Notes under the pieces: generated by a model
What the model saw: the letters and a program-made list of their open reading frames with translations, nothing else
What the model was told of the DNA's origin: nothing
Databases searched by the model: none
Position numbers and translations under genes: made by a program
Source of the DNA: an uncultured Angelakisella sp.
Lineage (GTDB): Bacteria > Bacillota > Clostridia > Oscillospirales > Ruminococcaceae
NCBI GenBank assembly: GCA_937914895.1
Contig: CALGIL010000272.1
Location: forward strand, 1 to 8,954
Length of the DNA: 8,954 bases
Reading direction: 5' to 3'
Shown here: positions 1-6,265 of the stretch, piece after piece
How the letters are laid out: the number at the start of each line of letters is the position of its first letter
Numbering within the stretch: the stretch's first letter is position 1

Positions 1-87
1 CTTTTGGCTTGCGGTGCCCTGTTTTTGTTTTCAGGGGGGCTGGCGGGGGCCGGCTGCCGCCTCCGGGGGTGGCTTCGGGGGATTTGA
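1..87 (+). CDS. Possible C-terminal end of a membrane protein (partial)
   Basis: The frame beginning at base 1 is open to a TGA at 85-87. It reads as a hydrophobic stretch (LLACGALFLFSGGLAGAG) followed by an arginine-rich tail (CRLRGWLRGI), which is what the last transmembrane helix and positive-inside tail of a membrane protein looks like. Codons are GC-rich like the rest of the window. Only 28 residues are visible and there is no start, so no family can be named. Another frame is open over the same bases (GTG at 14 to 232), but it continues into AT-rich promoter-like DNA and looks spurious. Confidence 0.3.
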   Translation, partial: LLACGALFLFSGGLAGAGCRLRGWLRGI

Positions 88-194
88 AGTGCGGGCCATT
101 TCTGCGAAATCGTGTTTTTGCGCGGATAAACGCAGAATCTCAAAAGCAGTGAGGATGCACAAACACGGCTTGACATTTTTATATCAAATGCCAA

Positions 195-222
195 TTGAAA
201 TCTTTTCATTAATTCCTATAAA
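195..222 (+). promoter_or_regulatory. Candidate sigma-A-type promoter of the first lipoprotein gene
   Basis: TTGAAA at 195-200 and TATAAA at 217-222 are separated by 16 bases, each one mismatch from the vegetative consensus. The surrounding DNA (about 170-235) is markedly AT-rich compared with the GC-rich sequence before it. Transcription would start near 229, leaving a leader of about 90 bases before the ATG at 319. A perfect TTGACA lies at 170-175 but has no convincing -10 box at 16-18 bases. Confidence 0.45.
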
Positions 223-318
223 CTGGAATTAGGCAGTAAGAAGGTGCGCACCCCCTTAAACAGAAGCCGGATTTCGGCTCTATTGCCGGCGTCTGTTCTG
301 GAAAAGGAGAAGAATTTG

Positions 319-1419
319 ATGAAGGTAAAATGGCTGTTAACAATCATGAGCGCACTATTGATGGCAGCATGTAACGATGCAGCCATCTCATCAGTTCCGT
401 CTAATGCTATGAGCATGCCAACACAAGCCGATTCAGATTCTCATAGGGCAACCAGCCCCCTTTTAAATTGTACTGACTGGGATTTGGCAGAGATTACATT
501 GACGTGGCCTGATGAGAACCTGGTGCTGGGCGGACGCTCGAGCGTATACCAGCATGAAAAACGTCTATATACAACGAATACCACAGGTTTTGTGGGCTGG
601 GTGGATCTGGATGATCTGAAAACAGACTATGCGGAAGTTCCGGAAGAGTATGGGCATGTTCATAGATTGACGAGCCAGGGAATTATTTTTCAGAATGCAC
701 GAGACTATACTGCTGCGTTGCTTGACTACAACCTACAGCCAATCAAATCCATTTCTTGTAACACTTTAAAAAGGATACGGGCGGATTTGTTTGACTGGAT
801 TGTATTACCCGATTTGGACGGCGTGATGTATTTTGTTGGCAGCGAATATGACGGCATGGGAAACATCATGAAGCCATCCGAAATACAGGTGTGTTGGTGC
901 ACCCAGGATTGTTTGGAGGAGACAATTCTGATGGATACTCTCCTGCCGTACCCATATGATGAGGTCTTTTATTTTCCGAAACGCATTTCAGAGCATGAGG
1001 GTGTTTATCATTATGCATTGATGGCATACGATACTAAGATTGGACAAGAAAAAGAATTGTATGTTTCATCCTCCGATGATTTTATCATTCATCAAAATAA
1101 TATCCTTTTCTTAGAAGGGTACTACAAAATGGACCAACACGAGATGGTACTATTTGAAGAGCCAATGGATTCCATCACCTATCAAGTTGGCCAGGATGGA
1201 ACGATCTTCTATTTTAAAACGGATGGATTAAATGCGGCACTCTGCACGTATACCCCTGCATCTGGAGAAAAGGTAGAGACTAATTTTAAGGTTATGCGCT
1301 CAGATGTGTTTTTACCTGGACCGGCGATTGTCACAAGCCTATCCGATGGACGTCTGATTGTAGCGGTTCCAACGTCTAAAACAGAACAAGTATATTATGC
1401 TTTAAGCAGAAAGACATAG
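319..1419 (+). CDS. Secreted lipoprotein of unknown function, AT-richer than its neighbours
   Basis: The product has 366 residues. It begins with a lipoprotein signal peptide: MKVK, a hydrophobic stretch, and a lipobox ending ALLMAAC with the lipidated Cys at residue 18, so it should be anchored on the outer face of the cell membrane. The start is ATG 319, preceded at 9 bases by AAAGGAGA (303-310). The in-frame GTG at 244 lacks such a site and would bury the signal peptide. The mature part alternates short hydrophobic, aromatic-rich strands with polar turns (for example GVMYFVG, NNILFLEG, GTIFYFKTDG, GRLIVAVP), which suggests a beta-propeller-like extracellular sensor or binding domain. That is inference from pattern only; no family is recognised. 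GC content is visibly lower than in all other genes here, which may indicate separate ancestry. It is probably monocistronic with its own promoter. Confidence 0.82.
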   Translation: MKVKWLLTIMSALLMAACNDAAISSVPSNAMSMPTQADSDSHRATSPLLNCTDWDLAEITLTWPDENLVLGGRSSVYQHEKRLYTTNTTGFVGWVDLDDLKTDYAEVPEEYGHVHRLTSQGIIFQNARDYTAALLDYNLQPIKSISCNTLKRIRADLFDWIVLPDLDGVMYFVGSEYDGMGNIMKPSEIQVCWCTQDCLEETILMDTLLPYPYDEVFYFPKRISEHEGVYHYALMAYDTKIGQEKELYVSSSDDFIIHQNNILFLEGYYKMDQHEMVLFEEPMDSITYQVGQDGTIFYFKTDGLNAALCTYTPASGEKVETNFKVMRSDVFLPGPAIVTSLSDGRLIVAVPTSKTEQVYYALSRKT

Positions 1420-1610
1420 TGCTTGGAAGATATAACCTTGCTGCGCTGCCCAGGATCCTCGCCCTTAAATCCGCCCAGCCTGCTGTCCGCTCGGCAAAGC
1501 CGGGCCGGTAACTCTGTACACATTGACCCTTGGGAGAAAAAACAATTTGGGCACAATGGGAGTGGTAAGGGGCAGACCCGCGAAAAAGCAGGGCGAAAGG
1601 AGCTGTGGAG

Positions 1611-2048
1611 ATGAAAAAGTGGATGATGGCTTTGCTGCTTTGCCTGGGGCTTGCGGCACTGTTCTTTGGCTGCACCCCTCCGCCTGCCCCGGCAGGGGAC
1701 AAAATAGGGAGTTCCCTGGCGGAAAGCAATCAGTCGGATTCCCCGCAATCCGAACCGCCTGAGAAGACGGATGAGGAGCAGCTGCTGGAAAAATACAGCT
1801 GGATCATGGACAAACATGGGGTACCCCCGGAGGAGCTGGTCATCCTAACAAGGGAACCCATGAACTTCCCGCTGTTTGAACAGTGGGTGGAAGACTATCT
1901 GGCTGGAAAACCTGCCAGCTTTGTGCTGCTGCATTTTCAGTGGACTGGGCCCAACTGTTGGCGGTTTACTGCCGACGGCTCGGGGGCAATCCATGGAGAA
2001 AGGCTGATGGAAGACGGCACCGTCATGGACCAGGGTGCTGGTATATGA
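1611..2048 (+). CDS. Small lipoprotein of unknown function, possible C-terminal frameshift
   Basis: The annotated frame gives 145 residues. MKKWMMALLLCLGLAALFFGC is a lipoprotein signal peptide with the acceptor Cys at residue 21, followed by a Pro/Ser/Glu-rich linker (22-56) and a compact domain of about 90 residues. Start ATG 1611 is set by AAAGGAG at 1596-1602; the in-frame GTG at 1605 sits only 2 bases from that site. The pattern NFPLFEQWVEDYLAGKPASF followed by a hydrophobic strand and a TADGSG turn faintly recalls small DUF4362-like lipoproteins, but this comparison is from memory. The C-terminus is odd: the frame ends DGTVMDQGAGI, while skipping one base near 2031 continues as RVLVYDANEKVLAPS to a TGA at 2077-2079, which looks like a natural strand-turn-strand ending. 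The 190 bases before this gene hold no clear promoter or terminator. Confidence 0.72.
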   Translation: MKKWMMALLLCLGLAALFFGCTPPPAPAGDKIGSSLAESNQSDSPQSEPPEKTDEEQLLEKYSWIMDKHGVPPEELVILTREPMNFPLFEQWVEDYLAGKPASFVLLHFQWTGPNCWRFTADGSGAIHGERLMEDGTVMDQGAGI

Positions 2049-2182
2049 CGCCAACGAAAAGGTCCTTGCGCCCTCCTGAATTTTCTTATGCGGCTTGCGG
2101 CAGGAGCCTGTGGTTCTCCCCGCGCGCCCCTCTCCTTTCTGAAAGGACAGCACACCTAATATCTCTTCTACGGTATTTACAA

Positions 2183-2335
2183 GTCATAACCACCCCTAAC
2201 GAGGAGTGGCATGACGAGCGGACTATAAGGCCTTAAGAGAAGCGAGCGCCTAAATGACGCTGGCTTTTACCAGCGTGTTGGCAAGAGAGGCGGCTTGCGG
2301 CTGCCTCAAAGCCGCCCGCATAACGGGCGGCTTTT
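2183..2335 (+). ncRNA. Candidate structured RNA made of successive hairpins ending in a terminator
   Basis: Between two genes, with no credible ORF, lie four hairpins on the plus strand. (1) 2183-2215: GTCAT/ATGAC, a small internal loop, CCAC/GTGG, one C-A mismatch, CCT/AGG, loop AACG. (2) 2257-2276: ACGCTGG/CCAGCGT, seven perfect pairs with a six-base loop. (3) 2287-2307: GAGGCGGC/GCTGCCTC, eight pairs including one G-U, loop TTGCG. (4) The intrinsic terminator at 2308-2335. Dense local pairing plus a terminator and absence of coding potential suggest a small RNA, an attenuated leader or a degraded element. The 5' end is not defined: no good promoter is visible, and conserved-looking sequence may begin as early as 2160. 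No known RNA family was recognised with confidence. Confidence 0.42.
2308..2335 (+). terminator. Intrinsic terminator
   Basis: The arms AAAGCCGCCCG (2308-2318) and CGGGCGGCTTT (2324-2334) form an 11-bp perfect stem around the loop CATAA, followed by a short T run (2332-2335, then AT). It would end transcription coming from the small lipoprotein gene or from the candidate RNA. It insulates the catalase-like gene, so that gene should have its own promoter. Confidence 0.85.
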
Positions 2336-2499
2336 ATCAATTTAGGTACCCAAAAGGGCTTTCTTTCTTCCAAGAAGGGGAAAAAAGTGCACTTCCGCGC
2401 CCCTGCGGCATAGAATGGGGTAGCGGTTGGACCTGTGTGCACAAAAACCCGTGCCGGGGTGGATGCGGGTCCCCAACCCAGGCGATGGGAGGAAGCAAT
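2336..2499 (+). other. Upstream region of the catalase-like gene, no clear element
   Basis: These 164 bases lie between the terminator and the start at 2500. The downstream frame is open through here, but translation would have to begin inside the hairpin region and cross the terminator, so this is judged non-coding. A TAGAAT (2411-2416) could serve as a -10 box, but no matching -35 box is seen. A short dyad CTTC-caa-GAAG lies at 2367-2377. The ribosome binding site GGGAGGAA is at 2487-2494. Confidence 0.4.
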
Positions 2500-4416
2500 A
2501 TGACAAACGATGGAACCAGCCGTGTCACCGCCGACCCGGCCGAGACAAGACGGTATCTGGAGGAGCTGCAGCAGTACCGCAGCCGAAACCCCGCCTATGC
2601 CTCGCCCCGGGAGATGACACCCCAGCCGCAGCGCCGGACCCCCCGCAGCTACGTCCCCCAGGCGCCGGCCCGCCCGGTGGAACAGGACCGGGGGCCCCTT
2701 TCGCCAGTCCCCGACCGGGAGGGGGACCGGCAAAAAGGGCGGCAGGCGGTACATACTCCCCGGGGTCCCGGGCCCACCCAGTGGCCCCGGCTGGGCCTGC
2801 GGGCGGCCCGGTCCAACATGGACCCAGCCCGGCTGACCATGGGGGAGGGGCCCCTGCTTTTGGAGGAAATGCGGTGTCCTCCGGCGGTCCCGGCCAAGGC
2901 GCCCGCCCCCGGGGCCGCCCCCGAAGCGGAGCCCCTGCCTGGGGTGTCTGCCCAGGCGGCGCTTGCCCCGGAGGCATCCCAGGAGGAGGCGTACCCCGAG
3001 GCCATCCCCATCCCCCTGGCGCTGGCGGAGGGGGAGGACCGCAGCCGGGAGGTGATGGAGGTCATGGGCCCGGTGCGCCGTGCGGCGCCCCCCGCCTGCG
3101 CCCTTGGGGCGGAGGAATACGCCCTTGGCCCCGGCCCCGCCGCGGCGGAACAGCTGGCCCGCTGGGTGCGGGAAAAAATCCCCCCCCGCCCGCTGTTTGA
3201 AAAGGGCTGCGGCGCCCTGGGGCAGTTTGTCTGCACCAGCGACATGGGGGACCTTACGGCCGCCGACTTTTTGTCCGCCCGGGGCAGGGTCACCCCCGCC
3301 CTGGTGCGCTTTTCCCTCATGGCCGGCCGGGGGGGCAGCCCGGACACCGTCCGGGACGTCCGGGGCATGGCCGTCCGGCTGTACACCGGACAGGGGAACC
3401 TGGACCTGCTGGCCCTGAGCATCCCGGTCTTTTTTCTGGGGGACGGCGCCCGCCTGCCCCAGCTGGCCCGGGCCCTGGGGCCGGACCCCCGCAGCGGACT
3501 GTCGGACCGGACCCGCTTTTGGGATTTTTGCGCCGGCGCACCCGAGACCCTGTCCGCCCTGTCCTATCTGTATGCCGGGGAGGGCCTGGGCCGGGGCTAT
3601 GGCGGCATGGGGGCCTTCTGCCCCTGCACCCATCTGCTGCGGGACAGGGCGGGACGCCCGCGCCTGGCGCGGTTTGCCTGGACGCCCCGCCGCAGGGAGC
3701 GCCCCTTATCCCTGGGGGAGGCCGAGGCCCTGGCCCGCCGGGACCCCGACGCCGCCGCCCGGGACCTCTGGGACACGTTGGACCGGGGGGAGGAGGTCTC
3801 CTACGACCTGACGGTGCAGTCCCTGGACCCCGCTGTTGTGGAATTTTTGGAATTTGACCCCCTGGACGCCACGGCGGCCTGGCCGGAGGACCGCTTTCCC
3901 GCCCAGGCGGCAGGGACCCTGACCCTGACCGAAAACCCCGGGGATGTCTTTGCCCAGGTGGAGCAGGCGGCCTTTTCCCCCGGCAATCTGGTGCCCGGCA
4001 TCGGGCTGTCCGGGGACCGCCTTTTGTCCGACGCCGCCTTTGCCATGGCGGACAGCGGCCGGTACCGCCTGGGCAGAGAGGGCCCCCGGCTGCCGGTAAA
4101 CCGCCCCCTTGTGCCCGTGGAGGGCACCGCTGCGGCACCGGCGGGGGCTGCCGCCGGCGGGGAGCTGCCCCCCACGCCCTCCGGAACGGTCCTGCCCCAA
4201 CTGCGGCCGCCCCGGGACCCCTATGTCCAGCCGGCCGCCCGGTATGCGGCCCTGGACGAACGGGGACAGTTTTTGCTGGCGGAGAATATGGCGGCCGAAC
4301 TGGCCCACTGTCCCCAGTCCGTGGTCCACGCCATGCTGGAGCACCTGTACGCCGCGTCCCCCCAGTGGTGCGCCCTGGTCCAGGAGCGTGTGGAGTTTTT
4401 TAAGCAGATGTTGTAA
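2500..4416 (+). CDS. Catalase-fold protein lacking the catalytic and haem-ligand residues, with a proline-rich N-terminal extension
   Basis: The product has 638 residues. Start ATG 2500 follows GGGAGGAA with 7 bases between GGAGG and ATG. Residues 1 to about 210 are rich in Pro, Ala, Arg and Glu and look disordered. Residues 218-536 follow the haem-catalase core: LVRFS at 268-272, SPDTVRDVRGMAV (catalase: ADTARDPRGFAV), IPVFF, FWDF, DPLDATAAWP, VEQAAFSPGNLVPGIG (487-502), RYRLG and LPVNRP (531-536). Residues 572-638 match the catalase C-terminal helical domain (PF06628 type). In this alignment the distal His position (normally VVHAKG) is Phe233 (PLFEKG), the catalytic Asn of GNNTPVFF is Ser307 (ALSIPVFF), and the haem-ligand Tyr and its partner Arg (RLFSYPDTHR) are Met516 and Ala512. 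The segment GYRHMNGYGSHTF has also diverged. Classical catalase activity is therefore unlikely. A structural, binding or spore/coat role is only a guess. The frame is intact, which argues against a decaying gene. It is a single gene between two terminators. Confidence 0.88.
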   Translation: MTNDGTSRVTADPAETRRYLEELQQYRSRNPAYASPREMTPQPQRRTPRSYVPQAPARPVEQDRGPLSPVPDREGDRQKGRQAVHTPRGPGPTQWPRLGLRAARSNMDPARLTMGEGPLLLEEMRCPPAVPAKAPAPGAAPEAEPLPGVSAQAALAPEASQEEAYPEAIPIPLALAEGEDRSREVMEVMGPVRRAAPPACALGAEEYALGPGPAAAEQLARWVREKIPPRPLFEKGCGALGQFVCTSDMGDLTAADFLSARGRVTPALVRFSLMAGRGGSPDTVRDVRGMAVRLYTGQGNLDLLALSIPVFFLGDGARLPQLARALGPDPRSGLSDRTRFWDFCAGAPETLSALSYLYAGEGLGRGYGGMGAFCPCTHLLRDRAGRPRLARFAWTPRRRERPLSLGEAEALARRDPDAAARDLWDTLDRGEEVSYDLTVQSLDPAVVEFLEFDPLDATAAWPEDRFPAQAAGTLTLTENPGDVFAQVEQAAFSPGNLVPGIGLSGDRLLSDAAFAMADSGRYRLGREGPRLPVNRPLVPVEGTAAAPAGAAAGGELPPTPSGTVLPQLRPPRDPYVQPAARYAALDERGQFLLAENMAAELAHCPQSVVHAMLEHLYAASPQWCALVQERVEFFKQML

Positions 4417-4425
4417 GCCACAGGG

Positions 4426-4464
4426 AAAAAGAATCCGTCCCGATGTGCGGGACGGATTCTTTTT
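4426..4464. terminator. Perfect bidirectional intrinsic terminator
   Basis: The arms AAAAAGAATCCGTCCCG (4426-4442) and CGGGACGGATTCTTTTT (4448-4464) form 17 perfect pairs around the loop ATGTG. The A run on the left and the T run on the right provide a U tract in both directions. It lies 9 bases after the catalase-like stop codon and about 60 bases beyond the stop of the convergent HAD gene, and so serves both transcripts. Confidence 0.93.
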
Positions 4465-4522
4465 CGACCGTTTTTTCAGTCCGCCCCGACGTAGAATAAT
4501 GGGCAGGAGCGCAAAAGGGGCC

Positions 4523-5299
4523 CTAGGGGCGGGCGGGTGCGCGGGCCAGCAGCCATTCCGCGGCCGCGCCCACGCTGGGCACCACCCGGCTGGCCGCGGC
4601 CTTTACCTGCTCCTGGGCGTTTTCCACGGCAAAGCCGCCAAAGTCCTTAATCATGGACAAGTCGTTTACCGCGTCCCCGATGGTAAAAATCTCATCGCAG
4701 CCCAAAAGGTCCCGGCACTCCAGAATACCGGTGCTTTTGCTGATTCCCTTGGGGGTGGTGTCAATGGACCGCAGGCCGCTGATGTGGACCTCCATAAAGC
4801 CGGAAAAATGCGACGTCAGATGCTGGGCGGCTTCCAGCATATCCTGGTGGGAACGGTAGACCGAGAAAAATCCGCAGACCCTGCCGGCGTCCAGCAGCGC
4901 GGATTCGTCCAGGGTGTCCCGGGCGCAGTCCTCATACAGGACGGAGTGCCCCTTGTACGGCCCTGTGGAAATGCTCCGCCCGTCGCTGAGACCGTAGGCG
5001 ATAAGGTCCACCCCGTGGAAGTACGCGGCCACCTCCCGGGCGCCCTCCACCGGCATTTGGTGCGCAAACAGCTGACGGCCGTCGGGGGTAAAGGCGGCGG
5101 CGCCGTTGTTGCAGATAAGGATGTCATAGGGCAGGCCGTACTGGTCCAGCAGGTCGATGATGACGTCGTAGGTGCGCCCGGTGACCACCCCAAACCGGTG
5201 TCCCCGGCGGCGGAACCGGGCGATGGCGTCCTTGTCCTCCCGGGTGACGGCGCCGTCGCGGCGCAGGGTGCCGTCAAAGTCCGATCCAAAAAATATCAT
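4523..5299 (-). CDS. Cof-type HAD-superfamily phosphatase (HAD-IIB)
   Basis: The product has 258 residues, normal for Cof/YidA-type HAD hydrolases. All four HAD motifs are visible: motif I DFDGTL (nucleophile Asp7, acid/base Asp9), motif II VVTGRT (Thr40), motif III TPKGISKSTGI (Lys188), and motif IV TIGDAVNDLSMI (Asp209, Asn212, Asp213). The C2 cap lies between motifs II and III (about 75-180). Enzymes of this class are cytosolic, Mg-dependent and dephosphorylate sugar phosphates or similar metabolites; the substrate cannot be told from sequence. It is the second gene of a leftward unit, starting 18 bases after the regulator's stop. The only visible ribosome binding site, GAGAGGAG near 5310-5317, lies about 11 bases from the ATG, rather long, so coupling to the upstream gene is likely. 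Next to a PTS regulator it may dephosphorylate an accumulated PTS product. Confidence 0.9.
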   Translation of the reverse strand: MIFFGSDFDGTLRRDGAVTREDKDAIARFRRRGHRFGVVTGRTYDVIIDLLDQYGLPYDILICNNGAAAFTPDGRQLFAHQMPVEGAREVAAYFHGVDLIAYGLSDGRSISTGPYKGHSVLYEDCARDTLDESALLDAGRVCGFFSVYRSHQDMLEAAQHLTSHFSGFMEVHISGLRSIDTTPKGISKSTGILECRDLLGCDEIFTIGDAVNDLSMIKDFGGFAVENAQEQVKAAASRVVPSVGAAAEWLLARAPARP

Positions 5300-5317
5300 G
5301 GGCGATGGCGTCTCCTC

Positions 5318-6082
5318 TCAGCGGTTTGCATCCGGGGCATCCTCCGGCAGGGCGGGGGTGCGGTTGCCCACGGTGGTAATGGTCAGCTCCTCGGAATAAA
5401 TGGAGGACAAGCCGTAGTCCACCGGCAGGCCGTCCGCCGTCAGGCAGACATTGGCCATCAGCAGAATGGGGGTTTGCAGGGGAATGTCCAGAATCCGGGA
5501 GGATTCCTCGTCCGCCCGGATGACCGACAGCTTTTGGGAGATGGTGGTGACGGGGTAGCCGTGAAGATCGCAGTAGTTGTTCAGCCCCGTGACGGCCTCG
5601 TCCAAATCCTCCTCCAGCCGGGGGAAGTACTCCGCCGGCAGGTAATTTTTGGAATAGGACACGTGGCGGCGGTTGCCCAGCCGGATGCGCTCCACCATGT
5701 AAAGGGGGGTGTCCACCGGCACATGCAGGGCCTCGCCCACCAGGGAATCCGCCGGCACCCGCTGAAAGCTGACCAGCTTGGTGGTCAGGTAGTAGCCGCT
5801 GCTTTTGATGATGGTGGCCACGTCCAGGGCGCCGTTCATGGGCTGGTTCTGCTCGGTGACAAAGGTGCCCACCCCCTTGTAGCGCTTCAGCCACCCCTCG
5901 TTGACCAGGCTGGAAATGGCCTGCCGTACGGTGGTCCTGCTGACGTCGTACTTTTTGACAATCTCCAGCTCGGTGGGAATGGGGTCGCCGGGAAGGTAAA
6001 CCTTTGCTTTAATGTCATTAAGAAGCAGCTCTTTCAGCTGGTAGTACAAAGGAATAGGGATATTTTTGTCAATTTTGTGCAT
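5318..6082 (-). CDS. GntR-family transcriptional regulator, HutC/UTRA subfamily
   Basis: The product has 254 residues. The N-terminal winged helix-turn-helix (about 9-76) has the family signature PLYYQLKE, LPGDPIPTELEI, the recognition helix around SRTTVRQAI (48-56) and the wing RYKGVGTFV. The UTRA ligand-binding domain spans about 95-238 and includes VERIRLGN, SYSKNYLP and the final strand pattern PVDYGLSSIYSEE. UTRA proteins usually bind phosphorylated sugars or related metabolites and release DNA on binding, most often as repressors. The start ATG 6082 is preceded by GAGAGGAA placed very close to it. The gene is divergent from the PTS operon, and its promoter carries an overlapping dyad, so it probably controls both itself and the PTS genes. 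The HAD gene follows in the same transcript. Confidence 0.93.
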   Translation of the reverse strand: MHKIDKNIPIPLYYQLKELLLNDIKAKVYLPGDPIPTELEIVKKYDVSRTTVRQAISSLVNEGWLKRYKGVGTFVTEQNQPMNGALDVATIIKSSGYYLTTKLVSFQRVPADSLVGEALHVPVDTPLYMVERIRLGNRRHVSYSKNYLPAEYFPRLEEDLDEAVTGLNNYCDLHGYPVTTISQKLSVIRADEESSRILDIPLQTPILLMANVCLTADGLPVDYGLSSIYSEELTITTVGNRTPALPEDAPDANR

Positions 6083-6105
6083 TTCCTCTCACCCGCCTTT
6101 CCTGT

Positions 6106-6133
6106 ATAATATGATATGACATAGTTATGTCCA
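6106..6133 (-). promoter_or_regulatory. Promoter of the gntR-HAD unit
   Basis: On the minus strand TGGACA (6128-6133) and TATTAT (6106-6111) are separated by 16 bases, each one mismatch from the vegetative consensus. Transcription would begin near 6099, giving a leader of only about 17 bases before the ATG at 6082. The 14-bp dyad at 6118-6131 overlaps the -35 box and spacer. Confidence 0.6.
6118..6131. promoter_or_regulatory. Candidate GntR operator (inverted repeat)
   Basis: GACATA-GT-TATGTC is a perfect 6+6 dyad with a two-base centre. It sits in the region between the divergent regulator and PTS genes and covers part of the regulator's promoter, the expected site for autorepression. HutC-type regulators generally bind short AT-cored dyads of this size. 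For the rightward PTS operon no strong promoter is seen: TTGACC (6207-6212) with TATAGG (6228-6233) at 15 bases is only a weak candidate. A second small dyad, TTGCC-G-GGCAA, lies at 6175-6185. Confidence 0.5.
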
Positions 6134-6265
6134 CCTGTCTCCCACGGCCTTCCTCTTTGCCCCATCATAACAGATTGCCGGGCAAAAATCCAGAAGGCAG
6201 ACAAATTTGACCGCGGGGCAGGCAGAATATAGGGGAATTTGTACGAAGGGGAGGAGTTGGCGGGC

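Noticed and set aside
111..167. Inverted arms CGTGTTT (111-117) and AAACACG (161-167)
   Set aside because: Seven pairs across a 43-base loop are weak, and no terminator run or gene context supports a function.
1523..1557. Possible promoter before the small lipoprotein gene (TTGACC 1523-1528; TTGGGA 1530-1535 with CACAAT 1552-1557)
   Set aside because: TTGACC has no -10 box at a proper distance. The TTGGGA/CACAAT pair matches only four of six bases in each box, so it is too weak to list.
1883..2236. A 117-residue frame overlapping the small lipoprotein gene and the hairpin region
   Set aside because: It is out of frame with the lipoprotein over its first half, has no ribosome binding site, and its composition is not protein-like.
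2254..2499. An 82-residue N-terminal extension of the catalase-like frame
   Set aside because: It would begin within a hairpin and pass through the intrinsic terminator. A strong ribosome binding site is found just before ATG 2500.
2233..3633. A 466-residue open frame on the minus strand
   Set aside because: It is antisense to the catalase-like gene, has a Gly/Pro/Arg-rich composition typical of GC-rich shadows, and shows no motif or ribosome binding site.
4109..6109. A 666-residue open frame on the plus strand
   Set aside because: It crosses a perfect terminator and runs antisense to the clearly recognisable HAD and GntR genes. Its sequence has no domain signature.
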